Assembly: GCA_024742475.1 (NCBI GenBank)
Contig: JANSYI010000010.1
Coordinates: 124,001 to 188,000, forward strand
Length of the DNA: 64,000 nt
Origin: a bacterium
GTDB taxonomy: Bacteria; Myxococcota_A; Polyangia; Nannocystales; Nannocystaceae
Direction: 5' to 3'
In this document: positions 31,792 through 44,211 of the stretch, in pieces
Layout: every line of letters begins with the position of its first letter
Numbering within the stretch: the stretch's first letter is position 1
Program-made: the position numbers and the translations under genes
The notes under the pieces: generated by a model
Databases searched by the model: none
Seen by the model: only the letters and a program-made list of their open reading frames with translations
What the model was told of the DNA's origin: nothing

Positions 31792-33012
31792 CTACAGCCC
31801 AGCGTAGTACGCGGACCACCCGCCCGAGGGGGCGTGGGGCTCTATCGACCTCCACCGATCCTCTTCGTGGCTCATGATCGCCACGCCGCGGCCATCGGGG
31901 TGAGGGTAGAGGTAGAAGTGCTCGCGGTCGTCGAGCAGCGCCGGCCGCTCGTCGATGACCGAGCGGCCGTCCACGTCGATACGCTGCAGGAAGCAGGCCC
32001 CCTCGTCGTCGCAACCGGGACGAAAGCCGTCCTCGTCTATCGAGTACAGCCCGTACACGAAGCCGTCAGCCCCGGTCTGCACGTCGAGGTAACGCTTCGC
32101 TCCGGCCGGCAACAGCCCGAGAGTCCCGTCGCGCGTCAGGCAGTTCTCGCCCGGCGTGATGTTGGACGACCCAGTACAGCCTCCCATGTCGGGGAGGATG
32201 CGGACGAGTTCTCCACCCGGCGCCACGAGATGCGTCGCGGGCTCCCCAAGGAACGCGTACTGGGTGTTCATGAGGAAGTCGCCGTGATGCGGCGACGTGC
32301 CGCTGAACACAACTGCACCGCTGTCGAAGTCCCAAAGCTCGAGCTTGCCCGGAGAGCGGCGCATCGGGGTGCTCGAGAAGCGACGCCGACCGGGAACCGT
32401 GCGCATGTGCTGGAGGGGGGTGAACGACTCCTCGTTGAGGTCTGTGAGCTCTCCGGTGTCGAGGTCGAACGTGTAGAAGACCTGATGGTAGTTGCGCTGG
32501 GTGCCGCAGACGAGATGAGTCCCGTCGAGCACGGCGAGGCCGACACAGGCCTCGACCAGATTCGCCGAGGAGCTCAAGGACAGCTCGGCGTCGAGGACGG
32601 TGAACTTCGCCGTATCGGCGACGACGACACGCTCACCGTCGAAGGTCGCCCCGAGGACGTCACGCTCGATGTCGTGGAAGACGACCGCATCGCCGTCTTC
32701 GTCGAACGTGGTCACGCCACGCTGCTCGGCGATGGTGAAGCCCGTCGAAAGCCACGTCGCGTCGCGTCCGTTGACGCCGGTGGCGAAGAAGTACGGGCGC
32801 AGGCTCGGGTCCCAGATGTCGACGGACGGTCCAGGGTCCGTCGACGAGCTACTGCCCGACCCGCCGGTGCCACCCGAGCTCGACGCAGCGCCCGTGCTTT
32901 CCGTGCTCGAGGATGAGGACGAAGACCCGGTCGGGATGGGGTCGGAGCAACCGGGGAGGACGGCCAGCAGGACGGGGAACGTCCGGGCGATTGGGTGTCG
33001 TGCTCTGGGCAT
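31792..33012 (-). CDS. Lipoprotein with Ser/Gly linker and propeller-like domain
   Basis: A 406-residue lipoprotein: signal FPVLLAVLPGCSD (lipobox PGC) and a Ser/Thr/Gly linker of about 40 residues typical of Nannocystis-type bacteria. The rest is about 340 residues of repeating beta-rich segments (TKFTVLDAEL, FYTFDLDTGEL, KLELWDFDSG), suggesting a beta-propeller that is exposed outside. A cysteine pair lies in CTGSSNITPGENC. Function unknown. Confidence 0.75.
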   Translation of the reverse strand: MPRARHPIARTFPVLLAVLPGCSDPIPTGSSSSSSSTESTGAASSSGGTGGSGSSSSTDPGPSVDIWDPSLRPYFFATGVNGRDATWLSTGFTIAEQRGVTTFDEDGDAVVFHDIERDVLGATFDGERVVVADTAKFTVLDAELSLSSSANLVEACVGLAVLDGTHLVCGTQRNYHQVFYTFDLDTGELTDLNEESFTPLQHMRTVPGRRRFSSTPMRRSPGKLELWDFDSGAVVFSGTSPHHGDFLMNTQYAFLGEPATHLVAPGGELVRILPDMGGCTGSSNITPGENCLTRDGTLGLLPAGAKRYLDVQTGADGFVYGLYSIDEDGFRPGCDDEGACFLQRIDVDGRSVIDERPALLDDREHFYLYPHPDGRGVAIMSHEEDRWRSIEPHAPSGGWSAYYAGL

Positions 33013-33073
33013 GTCGCTCTTCTTCGGATGTACGCGTGCCAAGCTCTTGTCGGCTCGTACCGTCGCCGTTGTC

Positions 33074-33427
33074 CTACCCAAGAACCTTGGGCAACCACAC
33101 GCTGAGGTCGGTGCCTCGCTCAGCATCGAACTCGATCGTCAGTTGGTCGTCGAGATCAAGAGCATCGGCAGCTTCCTCGGACAACTCTAGCTTGAGCTGG
33201 CCAGGGGCCAACAACCACCGGGCAACGCCCCCGTACACGCTCGCGCCGGTGTGGAGGCTCAGGCAGTATGTGTCCTGACCAAGAGCGCGGTCTTGCTCCT
33301 CGAAACCGGTCGCCCGCATGAGTTCGACACGGGCTCCATCCCCGGATTCTTCCTCCGCAGCGATGATCCCAACAACCCCCTCGGAGAGCTCGCCACAGAA
33401 CACAGCCTTAGCGTGAAGCGTCGCCAT
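33074..33427 (-). CDS. Immunity protein, Imm10-like, for the adjacent deaminase toxin
   Basis: A 117-residue cytoplasmic protein with no signal. The segment FEEQDRALGQDTYCLSLHTGASVYGGV and the following LKLELSEEAADALDLDD (quoted in parts here: QDTYCLSL, YGGVARW) match my memory of the Imm10 immunity family. Its ATG comes directly after the TGA of the Rhs-deaminase gene, the normal toxin-immunity arrangement. It should bind and block the toxin. The family name is recalled and not checked. Confidence 0.6.
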   Translation of the reverse strand: MATLHAKAVFCGELSEGVVGIIAAEEESGDGARVELMRATGFEEQDRALGQDTYCLSLHTGASVYGGVARWLLAPGQLKLELSEEAADALDLDDQLTIEFDAERGTDLSVWLPKVLG

Positions 33428-36247
33428 TCACCCGCCTCCTGCGACCCAGGAGAGATTCTCCCAAAGATAGTGAATGGTGGCGCCCGACTCGCGTGCCGCC
33501 TTGTTCATGGCTCCCTTGCATGATGGACATGGAGGATAGCTCCCCTCGATGATCATCGTGTCGCCTTTCTGCAGCGGAATCCGCCGTACGGCGCGCGACT
33601 CCGTGTGCGTGGCGAGAGACGACCTCGGGAATCCCAGGGCCTTCTCCGCGGCGGTCATACTACCGCTCACGATCTCCTCTGCGGCCGCGACGTTGCCATC
33701 TCGGTAGACGGTGACCGAAGCGGAGTGCGGTCCTTTCCCAGAGGAGAAGGCCCGACTTCCCGGCAGACCATCCCCGCCCTTCACCGCTGGTTTGGCAACG
33801 CCGCCGGGCGAAGCCCCAGCACCCGCCGCCGCAACCTCGACGGCGCCGTACACGGTGAGGAAGGTGTGCCCCCAACGACCGGCCCCGTAGGCCACGCTAT
33901 CGGCGCCGTTGAGGGTGTCTCCCCGACTGATCCGTACCGCGCCGTCCCAAATCTCCTGTTCGGCGAGAATGAACTCGGACTGAGCGTTGATCAGGTCTTC
34001 GGCCACCCCGATCGCGGTGTTCCCGTTGAGGTCGCCGAGAAATGGGTACGCGACGCGGACCAACATTGGCGGAGCCGGCAGGGGCACTCTTGGCAGCGTG
34101 ATTCGGTCTGGATTCTCGGGCGGCGGCTCGGGCAAGTAGCGTTCCGCAAACTCATCCGTGCCGATGCTGTCGTCGACCGTCATCGACTCCAGCTCGATCT
34201 GAAGCGCTGCCGTGTCGTCAGGCTTGTCGCCCCCGAGGAGCCCATAATTGTACTCGACGACTGTGTCGCCAAAGCCGGTGCTGCGACTCGTTGCCCCGAA
34301 GTTCGGGTCGCCGAAGGCAACATGCGCCTCCGGATACTCCTCCATCTCCTCGAGCGAGAAGCTGACGTCGGACTCAGGAAGGAACCCTGTTGGATCCGTG
34401 AACCGAAGCGGTCGGTTGAGCACGTAGGCGAACGGGTCGTAGCCCACGGCCCGTAGTGGATCCGCCGTCACCGGGTCGGGAGAGGCAAACCGCGCGATGT
34501 GGGGGTCGTAGTGTCGCCCCCCCATGTCGATGAGCCCGTACGCCTCCTCCACGCGGTGCCCAGTGAACCCGACATCGAGGTCGGCGGCCAACTCGGTGAA
34601 CTTCCCGTCCCACAACAGGCCCCGGTCGCGCCCGAATGCGTCGAAGTCCTGCCGCTGTACCACTTCGCCCGCGGCGTTGGTGATGACCGACGAACTCCCC
34701 AGGTCGTTGTCGTGCATGTAGAGCACCTCGTACGAGCCGAACCCGTCGGTCGAGCGGAGCGCGGCCACACGCCCCTCGGCACCACCGACGTAGATCGTCC
34801 GAGTCGTCGCGTTGGCGGAGAACTCGAGTTCCTCGCCCAGCCCGTAGTACGTCGTCTCATCGACCCCGTTGAGGCTTTCGACCTTCCGAACGCGCGCATC
34901 CTGGGCGTCGTACGCGTAGGTGAACGAAGACGCGCCCGAGACCGCGCGAAGCCTCCCTCTGACGTTCCACGTGAAGTCGTTGCCCGCCCGGCTTTGCTGC
35001 CGTCCGTGCGAGGTGTAGGAGTAGCTGACGCCTCCCGCTTGGGTCACGCCCAGCGGATGAGCGGGATCGCCGTACTCGAACTGGCCGATGCCCGACCGGC
35101 TGGCGACTGCACCCGTCGGCGTGTACGACTGACTCCAGCTGCCCAACGACTCCCCGTCGTGCAGCATCGACGCCCCGGTGAGCTGATCGCCGTCGTAGAC
35201 GAAGGTTTCGTGCAACCCCAGATGCGGGATTTCCCTCGACTCGAGCCTTCCGCCCACGTCGTAGACGACCGATGCGCTATCGATCGTCACCGACGAGGTC
35301 TCGGCACCCGGAAAGGCCGGCGTCATGTTCGGCGCTTCGAGCGTCATCTCGCGGAACAGCCCGTCAATCACGGTCCGCGAGAACGTCGCTCCGTTCCCGT
35401 AGACGGAACCCGTGATCGCGCCACCGACGTCGCGGTCCGTCGCCCGCCAGAGTTCCTTGCCTTCGACGACCGACACCCTGGACAGGGCGCCGACTGCATC
35501 GTAGTCGTTCTGAACCGTCGGAGCGCCTTCGTGCCAGACACTTCCGATGCGACCGAAGCTGTCGTACCCATAGCCACCGCGCAGCGTGTAGCCATCGATG
35601 GTGACCGCCGACTCCTCGACGCGGCCGAGCGCATCGTACAGGAACTCACGTTCTGCACCGTCTGAAGACGTGGTCCGGCACAACGATCCGGTTGGAGCCG
35701 TGCACGTTGGACTCGCGTCCCACAAGAAGTGTGCGTTCGCCCCGTCGCTGTCGAAGCGGTGGAGCGTTCGACCGAGGTCGTCTCGCACGGTGCTCGAGGT
35801 GCCCGCTTCGGTGACCACGCGCCACGGCTCACCGAAAGCGTTGTAGTCGAGCGTTTCGACACCGCTGCCCGGCAGTTCTCGCAGCGTGGGATGGCCAAGG
35901 TCGGAGTACTCGAAGTGGGTCGAGGTCCGCTCGGTGCTAGCTGCTGGCAAGCTCCCGTCGCAAAATCCCGCTTCGGGATTGACCACGACATCGCGCACGC
36001 GAGACAGGCCCCCGAAGTAGTAGCAGGTCCGCACGCCGGTCTCGTCGACCACGCTTTCCAACAAGCCTGCGGCGTTCGACTCGTAGGTCACGGAGTCGCC
36101 CGTGGGCGACTCGACCCGGGTTTCGCGCCCCTCGTAGAGATATCTCGAGGCTTCGATGTCTGCCGGTGCAGGATTGATGATTCCTTCTCTGCTTGGAAAG
36201 CGGCTGTGCCTTCGGAGCGAAACGTATGCGACGAGTTTCCCCGTCAC
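33428..36247 (-). CDS. Rhs-repeat protein with C-terminal Pput_2613-like deaminase toxin, 5'-truncated
   Basis: The frame gives 939 residues from GTG 36247. YD/Rhs repeats fill about 30-660, ending in the core signature (RHYDPHIARFASPDP, NRPLRFTDPTGF). A linker and a deaminase-fold domain follow (GKGPHSASVTVYRDGNV; His881-Thr-Glu883; PPCPSC with Cys907 and Cys910 as zinc ligands). Such domains deaminate nucleic-acid bases in rival cells. No signal peptide, SpvB or other N-terminal delivery domain is present, and the repeats begin almost at the first codon. So the gene is probably the truncated 3' part of a larger toxin. An immunity gene follows directly. Confidence 0.85.
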   Translation of the reverse strand: MTGKLVAYVSLRRHSRFPSREGIINPAPADIEASRYLYEGRETRVESPTGDSVTYESNAAGLLESVVDETGVRTCYYFGGLSRVRDVVVNPEAGFCDGSLPAASTERTSTHFEYSDLGHPTLRELPGSGVETLDYNAFGEPWRVVTEAGTSSTVRDDLGRTLHRFDSDGANAHFLWDASPTCTAPTGSLCRTTSSDGAEREFLYDALGRVEESAVTIDGYTLRGGYGYDSFGRIGSVWHEGAPTVQNDYDAVGALSRVSVVEGKELWRATDRDVGGAITGSVYGNGATFSRTVIDGLFREMTLEAPNMTPAFPGAETSSVTIDSASVVYDVGGRLESREIPHLGLHETFVYDGDQLTGASMLHDGESLGSWSQSYTPTGAVASRSGIGQFEYGDPAHPLGVTQAGGVSYSYTSHGRQQSRAGNDFTWNVRGRLRAVSGASSFTYAYDAQDARVRKVESLNGVDETTYYGLGEELEFSANATTRTIYVGGAEGRVAALRSTDGFGSYEVLYMHDNDLGSSSVITNAAGEVVQRQDFDAFGRDRGLLWDGKFTELAADLDVGFTGHRVEEAYGLIDMGGRHYDPHIARFASPDPVTADPLRAVGYDPFAYVLNRPLRFTDPTGFLPESDVSFSLEEMEEYPEAHVAFGDPNFGATSRSTGFGDTVVEYNYGLLGGDKPDDTAALQIELESMTVDDSIGTDEFAERYLPEPPPENPDRITLPRVPLPAPPMLVRVAYPFLGDLNGNTAIGVAEDLINAQSEFILAEQEIWDGAVRISRGDTLNGADSVAYGAGRWGHTFLTVYGAVEVAAAGAGASPGGVAKPAVKGGDGLPGSRAFSSGKGPHSASVTVYRDGNVAAAEEIVSGSMTAAEKALGFPRSSLATHTESRAVRRIPLQKGDTMIIEGSYPPCPSCKGAMNKAARESGATIHYLWENLSWVAGGG

Positions 36248-36525
36248 AACACGAAGCCCATTCCAGGGACAGGATGGTTCTCGAGCCAGCGACTGCCCCG
36301 GGCAGGGGCCCCCTCCCCTCTCTGACTACCGGCCGGCGGTTTTCGCGGCCAAGCGAGTTCGCGTGGAGGTCCCAACGCCGCCCGCACTCCCCCTCAAGCG
36401 GCATGCCCGTCGTCCGAGGGCTGGTGCTCGTCGTACGGCGGGGCGGTCGCCAGCGCCAACCGGTCCCGCGGCCTCCGCATCACGCGGCACGAGCCCGCGC
36501 TGGCGACGACGAGTACCGCCCGGCC
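36248..36525. other. Spacer upstream of the truncated Rhs gene
   Basis: The Rhs frame continues about 26 codons further upstream (to about 36327) without a usual start codon, then hits a stop. I see no signal-peptide coding sequence or promoter motif. This supports loss of the 5' part of the Rhs gene. Confidence 0.4.
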
Positions 36526-38199
36526 TCAATCCACCGTGATCATCACGCACCACTCCACGAGCGTGCCGTCGTCCCCGTCATCGTCATCGACCACCGTCAG
36601 CACCCAGTCCCCCGCGGCGCTCTGCCCGTCGAAGTCCGACAGCGCACCACCAGGCACGATGGTCCCCGCGACGGCCGGGGGTGTCTCGCTGCACTCGCCT
36701 TCGGGCGGTGCGGGGTCGCCTTCGTCGGAGAATGTGGCGCTGAGGTCGTCGAACTCGACGCCCACGCACGGGTCTTCGATCAGCACGACCGACGTGCCCC
36801 CGGGGCTGGCCAGGGCGATGTCGAGGTCGCTGGTCCAGCTGTGCGTGATGTCCACGAACACGTCGACGTCCGCGACGGTCTGCGCCGACGCGACGCTGAC
36901 CGCGTCGACCGTCGGCGGGAGCTCGTGCGAGATCGCGGCGCCCGGCGTCGAGCACACCGTGATGACCTCGGAGATGCACGCGCTCGTGTCGAACGTGCAG
37001 TCCTCCGTGCAGGTCACCCCGCCGGCGCCGCTGAACCCTGGGATGTCGTCGCAGCCCGCCACCTCCCCCAGGTCCGCCCCGTCGCACGGCTCGGAGCCCC
37101 CGACCACACCGTCGCCGCAGACCTCGGTGAAACATCCCGACGTGTCGAACCCCGCGCAGTCGCCCTGACAGCCCAGCACCCCGCCGGTGAAGCCCAGCCC
37201 CAGGCTCGCGCAGTCGGCCCCGCCCAGGTCGGTGCCGTCGCACGCCTCGCCGTAGTGCGCCACACCGTCGCTGCAGCTCACCGGGTCGTCCGCCGCGAGC
37301 GTGAGCTCCACGCACCACTGCTGCAGCGTCCCATCGCCGCTGTCGGGAAACGCGTCCCACACCAGCAAGCTCCACGCGCCCATCGCTCCCAGCCCCACGA
37401 GGTCATTGAGCTCCGTCAGCGGCGTCACGTCGCCCGAGAGCGCCGGCGGGGCGGTGCACACGGGCGAGAACCCGTCGTCGTCGAAGCGCGCGTCGATGTC
37501 CGCCGCGAACCCGCACGGGCCGTCGAACAGCACCGACTGCGCCTGCGCGTCCGGAGTCACCAGCACCGCCGTGAGGTCACCGATCCACGGGTGCGTGATG
37601 TCGACCGTCACGTCGACGTCGGCGACGAAGAAGTCGTCCTCGACGAGGATCGGATCGCTCAGCGGGGACGCTTGCGACGTGCCGCTGAGCCCGGTCATCG
37701 GCGTGCTGCAGACGACCAGCGTGTCGACGCACTGCGAGAGGTCGAGCGTGCAGTCCTGTGCGCAGGCGGCCTCCCCGAACACTGGGCACGCCTCCCGCAG
37801 GCCAGCCCCGGGTTCGCACGCCTCATCCCCCTCGACCACGCCGTCCCCGCACTGCGCCGAGGACCCCGAAGACGACGACGCCGCTGACGACGACGACGAC
37901 GATCCGCCGGCGGCGCCCGTCGAGCCCTGCGGCGCACCGGTCCCCGTCGACCCCGCCCCGCTGCCCTCGCTCTGCCCCCCCGTGCTCGCCCCGGGCGCGC
38001 CCGTCGACCCCCCGCCGCTGCCGGACGTCTCGTCTGCGGTCGTGCCCGCGCCGGTCGTCTCGGCGGGCAGCACCGCTCCCGCCACATCGTCGCCGCAGGC
38101 GGTTGAAGACAGGGTGAACGACGCTGCCAGCGTCAGGGCACAGCGTGTGTGGGCGATGGCGACCAAGCGAACCTCGATGTCCCGTCCATGGGCCCGCAT
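36526..38199 (-). CDS. Lipoprotein with two P-like domains and Cys-rich repeats
   Basis: A 557-residue protein. The signal ends FTLSSTACGDD (lipobox TAC, Cys35 region) and a Gly/Ser/Thr/Ala linker follows to about 115. Two domains resemble the proprotein-convertase P domain (ADVDVTVDITHPWIGDL and ADVDVFVDITHSWTSDLDIAL, each ending with QQWCVELTL or VEWCVMITV). Between them are DUF4215-type Cys repeats (CGDGVVEGDEACEPG, CGDGVVGGSEPCDGADLG). Such proteins are surface-exposed, maybe adhesive. Start could also be the GTG/Val a few codons later. Confidence 0.8.
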   Translation of the reverse strand: MRAHGRDIEVRLVAIAHTRCALTLAASFTLSSTACGDDVAGAVLPAETTGAGTTADETSGSGGGSTGAPGASTGGQSEGSGAGSTGTGAPQGSTGAAGGSSSSSSAASSSSGSSAQCGDGVVEGDEACEPGAGLREACPVFGEAACAQDCTLDLSQCVDTLVVCSTPMTGLSGTSQASPLSDPILVEDDFFVADVDVTVDITHPWIGDLTAVLVTPDAQAQSVLFDGPCGFAADIDARFDDDGFSPVCTAPPALSGDVTPLTELNDLVGLGAMGAWSLLVWDAFPDSGDGTLQQWCVELTLAADDPVSCSDGVAHYGEACDGTDLGGADCASLGLGFTGGVLGCQGDCAGFDTSGCFTEVCGDGVVGGSEPCDGADLGEVAGCDDIPGFSGAGGVTCTEDCTFDTSACISEVITVCSTPGAAISHELPPTVDAVSVASAQTVADVDVFVDITHSWTSDLDIALASPGGTSVVLIEDPCVGVEFDDLSATFSDEGDPAPPEGECSETPPAVAGTIVPGGALSDFDGQSAAGDWVLTVVDDDDGDDGTLVEWCVMITVD

Positions 38200-38253
38200 C
38201 CGGCGGGACGAGCCACGAGCATCGCAGCCACCGCCTCCGAGCGCAACGCAGAC

Positions 38254-39191
38254 TCAGCGGACCGGCAGGGTGCGCATCCGCTGCTGCAAGGCCCCCGCAG
38301 CGTCTGTGTGCCCCGCCCTTTGGAGTTCGCGGACCTGGGCGGAGATCAGCGCGCGGACCCGGTCGGCGGGGCCGGCCTCGACCAGGGCATCGAGCAGCCC
38401 CGCCGCTCCCGGGTCTCCCGTCTGCAAGGCCTCGCGCCAGCTCGCGCCGAGGTTCGTGAGGCGAGCCCGCGCCCGAGCCTCGCGCTCCGACGCCTCCGCG
38501 AGCCGCCGTGCCATCGCGGCGGAGTCCCGCGCCGAAGCCTCGTCGCCCCCGGCCTGCTGCACCGCGGCCAGCACCGCGTGCAACGAGGCGCTCTGCGGCA
38601 TGCGCTCGATGGCAGCGCGCAGCTCTGCGACCGCGGCGTCCGTGTCCCCAGCGTGCTGCTGGACGAGCGCCAGCATGACCGGAGCATCCGAGCGCTTCTT
38701 GCCCTCGACCGTGCCGCGCGCCCCGAGCAGCCACGGCGCGGCGCCCTCGCGGTCATCGAGACCGAACAGCGCATACCCGGTGAGCCAGGCGGCCTGCGAC
38801 TGGGGTCCGTGCGCTCGAGCGAGGGGCAGCGCCACGGCGTAGGCCTGCGCAAAGCGACCCGCGGCGATCCATGCCGCCGCGAGCTGAATCCGGTCGGCGT
38901 CCGTGTCGTCGTCGCGGATCCGCGCCGCAAACAGCTCCGCCCACGCCACCGCGTCGTCGCAGCCCCGATACGCCAGCGCCGCCGCCTTGCCCACGGTCCC
39001 CTGCACACCGTGCGCGCGCCGGAGCGCTGCGACCTCCACGAACGCGGCGGGGTCGCAGCGCCGCCCTCCGCCGAACTTCGCGCCCAGCATCCGGGCCCGC
39101 GCGGCCACCTCGGCAGGCTCGGGCTCACTCGGCTCGGCGAACCCGGTCGCCAACCCGAGCACGCCCACGCACAGCGCCCGCAGCCCGATCC

Positions 39192-39195
<4 letters not shown>
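38254..39195 (-). CDS. Secreted TPR-like protein
   Basis: A 313-residue protein from GTG 39195. A signal peptide covers about 1-20 (GLRALCVGVLGLATGFA). The rest is Ala-rich helical repeats of TPR type (LALVQQHAGDTDAAVAELRAA, LHAVLAAVQQAGGDEASARD). The start overlaps the stop of the radical SAM gene by 4 bp, so it is co-translated with it. A function in envelope complexes is likely but unspecified. Confidence 0.7.
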
Positions 39196-42074
<2,879 letters not shown>

Positions 42075-42223
42075 GGTCCGCCACTACTGCCACAGGCGGC
42101 CGCCGGGCGCCATCGTCCCGGCGTGGCTCTCGACCCGCGGGGTGTGCACACGGGGCTGTGAGCGCGCGACGACGCGCGCCCCCCTTGCGCGTCTGCTGCG
42201 CCGGTTTACCATGCCAGGAGACC

Positions 42224-43186
42224 GTGAAAGACCTCTACGAGACCCTCGGGGTCGGGCGCAAAGCCTCGGCCAGCGAGATCAAGAAGGCGTACCGCTCGCT
42301 CACGCGTAAGTATCACCCGGACAAGAACCCCGGTGACAAGGCCGCGGAGGAGCGCTTCAAGGCGGTCTCGAGCGCCTACGACGTCCTCTCCGACACCGAA
42401 CGCCGGGCCAACTACGACGAGTTCGGCGACATGAGCCTCACGCAGGGCTTCGACGCCCAGCGAGCCCGCGCGTACAAGGCCAACCAGGAGCGGGCCTATG
42501 CCGGCACCGGCTTTGGCGGCGGCGGGTTCGGCATGGACGAGTCGATCTTCGAGAACGTCGGAGACGCCAAGGCCACCAGCTTCGACGACCTGCTCGGGCG
42601 CCTGTTCGGGGGCGGCCGGGTCCGCAGCACCCCCTCGCAGCCCCGCGCGCGCCGGGGCGCCGACATCAGCGGGGACATCTCGGTGAGCTTCAACGACGCG
42701 CTGCACGGCACCACCGTGCCGCTGCGCATCGACTCGGCCGACGGCGGCATGAGCACGCTCGACGTGAAGGTGCCCGCGGGCATGAAGAGCGGCGGCAAGC
42801 TGCGGCTGCGGGGCAAAGGCGGCGCGGGATCGCCCCCGGGCGACATCATCCTCACCGTCAAAGTGGGCAGCCACAAGCTGCTCTCTCGCGAGGGCAACGA
42901 CCTGCGGCTGCGCCTGCCGGTCACGGCGCTCGAGGCGTATCGCGGGGGCCCGCTCGACGTGCCCACGCCCTGGGGCACGGTGACGGTCAAGCTCAAGCCC
43001 GGATCGCAGAGCGGGCAGACCCTGCGCCTGCGCGGCCGCGGCGTGCGACCCTCGGGCAAACAGCCCGCCGGCGACCTGCTCGTCACCCTCGACGTGAAGC
43101 TGCCCGAAGAGGGCGACGAGCGCCTCCTCGAGCTGCTGACCGAGCTGCAAGGCAGCGCCAACCCTCGCGCGTCGCTCGTCTTGTAG
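42224..43186 (+). CDS. CbpA-like DnaJ co-chaperone
   Basis: A 320-residue J protein from GTG 42224 (AGGAG just upstream). J domain at 1-70 with the HPD motif (YHPDKNPG), a Gly/Phe-rich linker (GFGGGGFGM), then the two C-terminal client-binding domains (GADISGDISVSFNDALHGT, LRLRGKGGAGSPPGDI). It lacks the cysteine-rich zinc domain of DnaJ, so it is the CbpA type that works with DnaK. It precedes lipA by about 45 bp. Confidence 0.9.
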   Translation: MKDLYETLGVGRKASASEIKKAYRSLTRKYHPDKNPGDKAAEERFKAVSSAYDVLSDTERRANYDEFGDMSLTQGFDAQRARAYKANQERAYAGTGFGGGGFGMDESIFENVGDAKATSFDDLLGRLFGGGRVRSTPSQPRARRGADISGDISVSFNDALHGTTVPLRIDSADGGMSTLDVKVPAGMKSGGKLRLRGKGGAGSPPGDIILTVKVGSHKLLSREGNDLRLRLPVTALEAYRGGPLDVPTPWGTVTVKLKPGSQSGQTLRLRGRGVRPSGKQPAGDLLVTLDVKLPEEGDERLLELLTELQGSANPRASLVL

Positions 43187-43232
43187 CCGAGCAGCGCGGG
43201 CAGGACAGCTCAGGCCGTGGTAGAGGGGTGCC

Positions 43233-44198
43233 ATGGCCACGCACCTGCCCGTCGTGTCGTCTGCGCCCGTGGAGCGTCCGCGCAAGCGGCACCCCAAGTG
43301 GTTGCGCGTGCCGATGCCCGGCGGCGAGGGCTACACGGACCTCCGCAAGCGGGTCAAGGAGCTGCAGCTGCACACCGTGTGTCAGAGCGCGAGCTGCCCC
43401 AACATCGGCGAGTGCTGGAACAACCGCGCGCTCACGATCATGATCTTGGGCGACATCTGCACCCGTTCGTGCCGGTTTTGCGACGTCAAGACGGGGCGTC
43501 CCCTGCCCGTCGACGAGGGCGAGCCCGACCGCGTCGCCACGATCCTCGGCGAGCTCTCTTTGCGCCACACGGTGATCACCTCGGTCGACCGGGACGACCT
43601 CAAGGACGGCGGTGCGTCGGTGTGGGCCCGGACCCTGCGCTCCTGCCACGAGCGCGCCCCGTGGATGACCATCGAGGTGCTCGTACCCGACTTCAAGGGC
43701 GTGCTCTCCGACGCCGACGTCGTGCTCGACGCGGGGCCCGACGTCTTCGCGCACAACCTCGAGACCGTACCGCGGCTGAGCAAGCAGGTCCGCGTGCAGG
43801 CCAAGTACGACCGCAGCTTCGCGGTGCTCGAGCACGCGGCGCGTCGCGGGGCGCTGACCAAGACCGGCCTCATGCTCGGCCTCGGCGAGAGCCTGGGCGA
43901 GGTCCGCGAGGTCATCGACCAGCTCGGCGAGAAGCACCTGACGATCCTGACCCTGGGCCAGTACCTGCAGCCCAGCCGCAAGCACCTCGAGATCGACCGC
44001 TACGTGCACCCCGACGAGTTCGCCGAGCTGGCCGACTACGCGCGCAGCCGCGGCATCGCCCACGTCGAGAGTGGTCCGCTGGTGCGCAGCAGCTATCACG
44101 CCGAAGGCCAGGCCGAGCTGATCCGCCGCCTGCAGGCCGACCGCGGCTCCATCGGCTTTGCGAGCCTCCGCCCCGAGCTCGACCCGCCTGGGGTCTAG
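43233..44198 (+). CDS. lipA: Lipoyl synthase
   Basis: A 321-residue radical SAM enzyme inserting two sulfurs into octanoyl groups of lipoate-dependent enzymes. The auxiliary cluster cysteines are Cys50, Cys55, Cys61 (CQSASCPNIGEC) and the radical SAM cluster is Cys76, Cys80, Cys83 (CTRSCRFC). The C-terminal serine ligand is in RSSYHAE. Family blocks TSVDRDDLKDGG and GQYLQPS are present. Its stop codon lies in the hairpin at 44194-44211. No lipB is seen nearby. Confidence 0.97.
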   Translation: MATHLPVVSSAPVERPRKRHPKWLRVPMPGGEGYTDLRKRVKELQLHTVCQSASCPNIGECWNNRALTIMILGDICTRSCRFCDVKTGRPLPVDEGEPDRVATILGELSLRHTVITSVDRDDLKDGGASVWARTLRSCHERAPWMTIEVLVPDFKGVLSDADVVLDAGPDVFAHNLETVPRLSKQVRVQAKYDRSFAVLEHAARRGALTKTGLMLGLGESLGEVREVIDQLGEKHLTILTLGQYLQPSRKHLEIDRYVHPDEFAELADYARSRGIAHVESGPLVRSSYHAEGQAELIRRLQADRGSIGFASLRPELDPPGV

Positions 44199-44211
44199 CC
44201 TTCGGGCTAGA
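44194..44211. terminator. Shared hairpin containing both convergent stop codons
   Basis: TCTAGCC-TTCG-GGCTAGA is a perfect 7-bp stem with a UUCG tetraloop. The lipA stop TAG (44196-44198) lies in the left arm and the stop of the minus-strand gene (44207-44209) in the right arm. It has no T tract but should stop or stabilise both messages. Confidence 0.6.
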
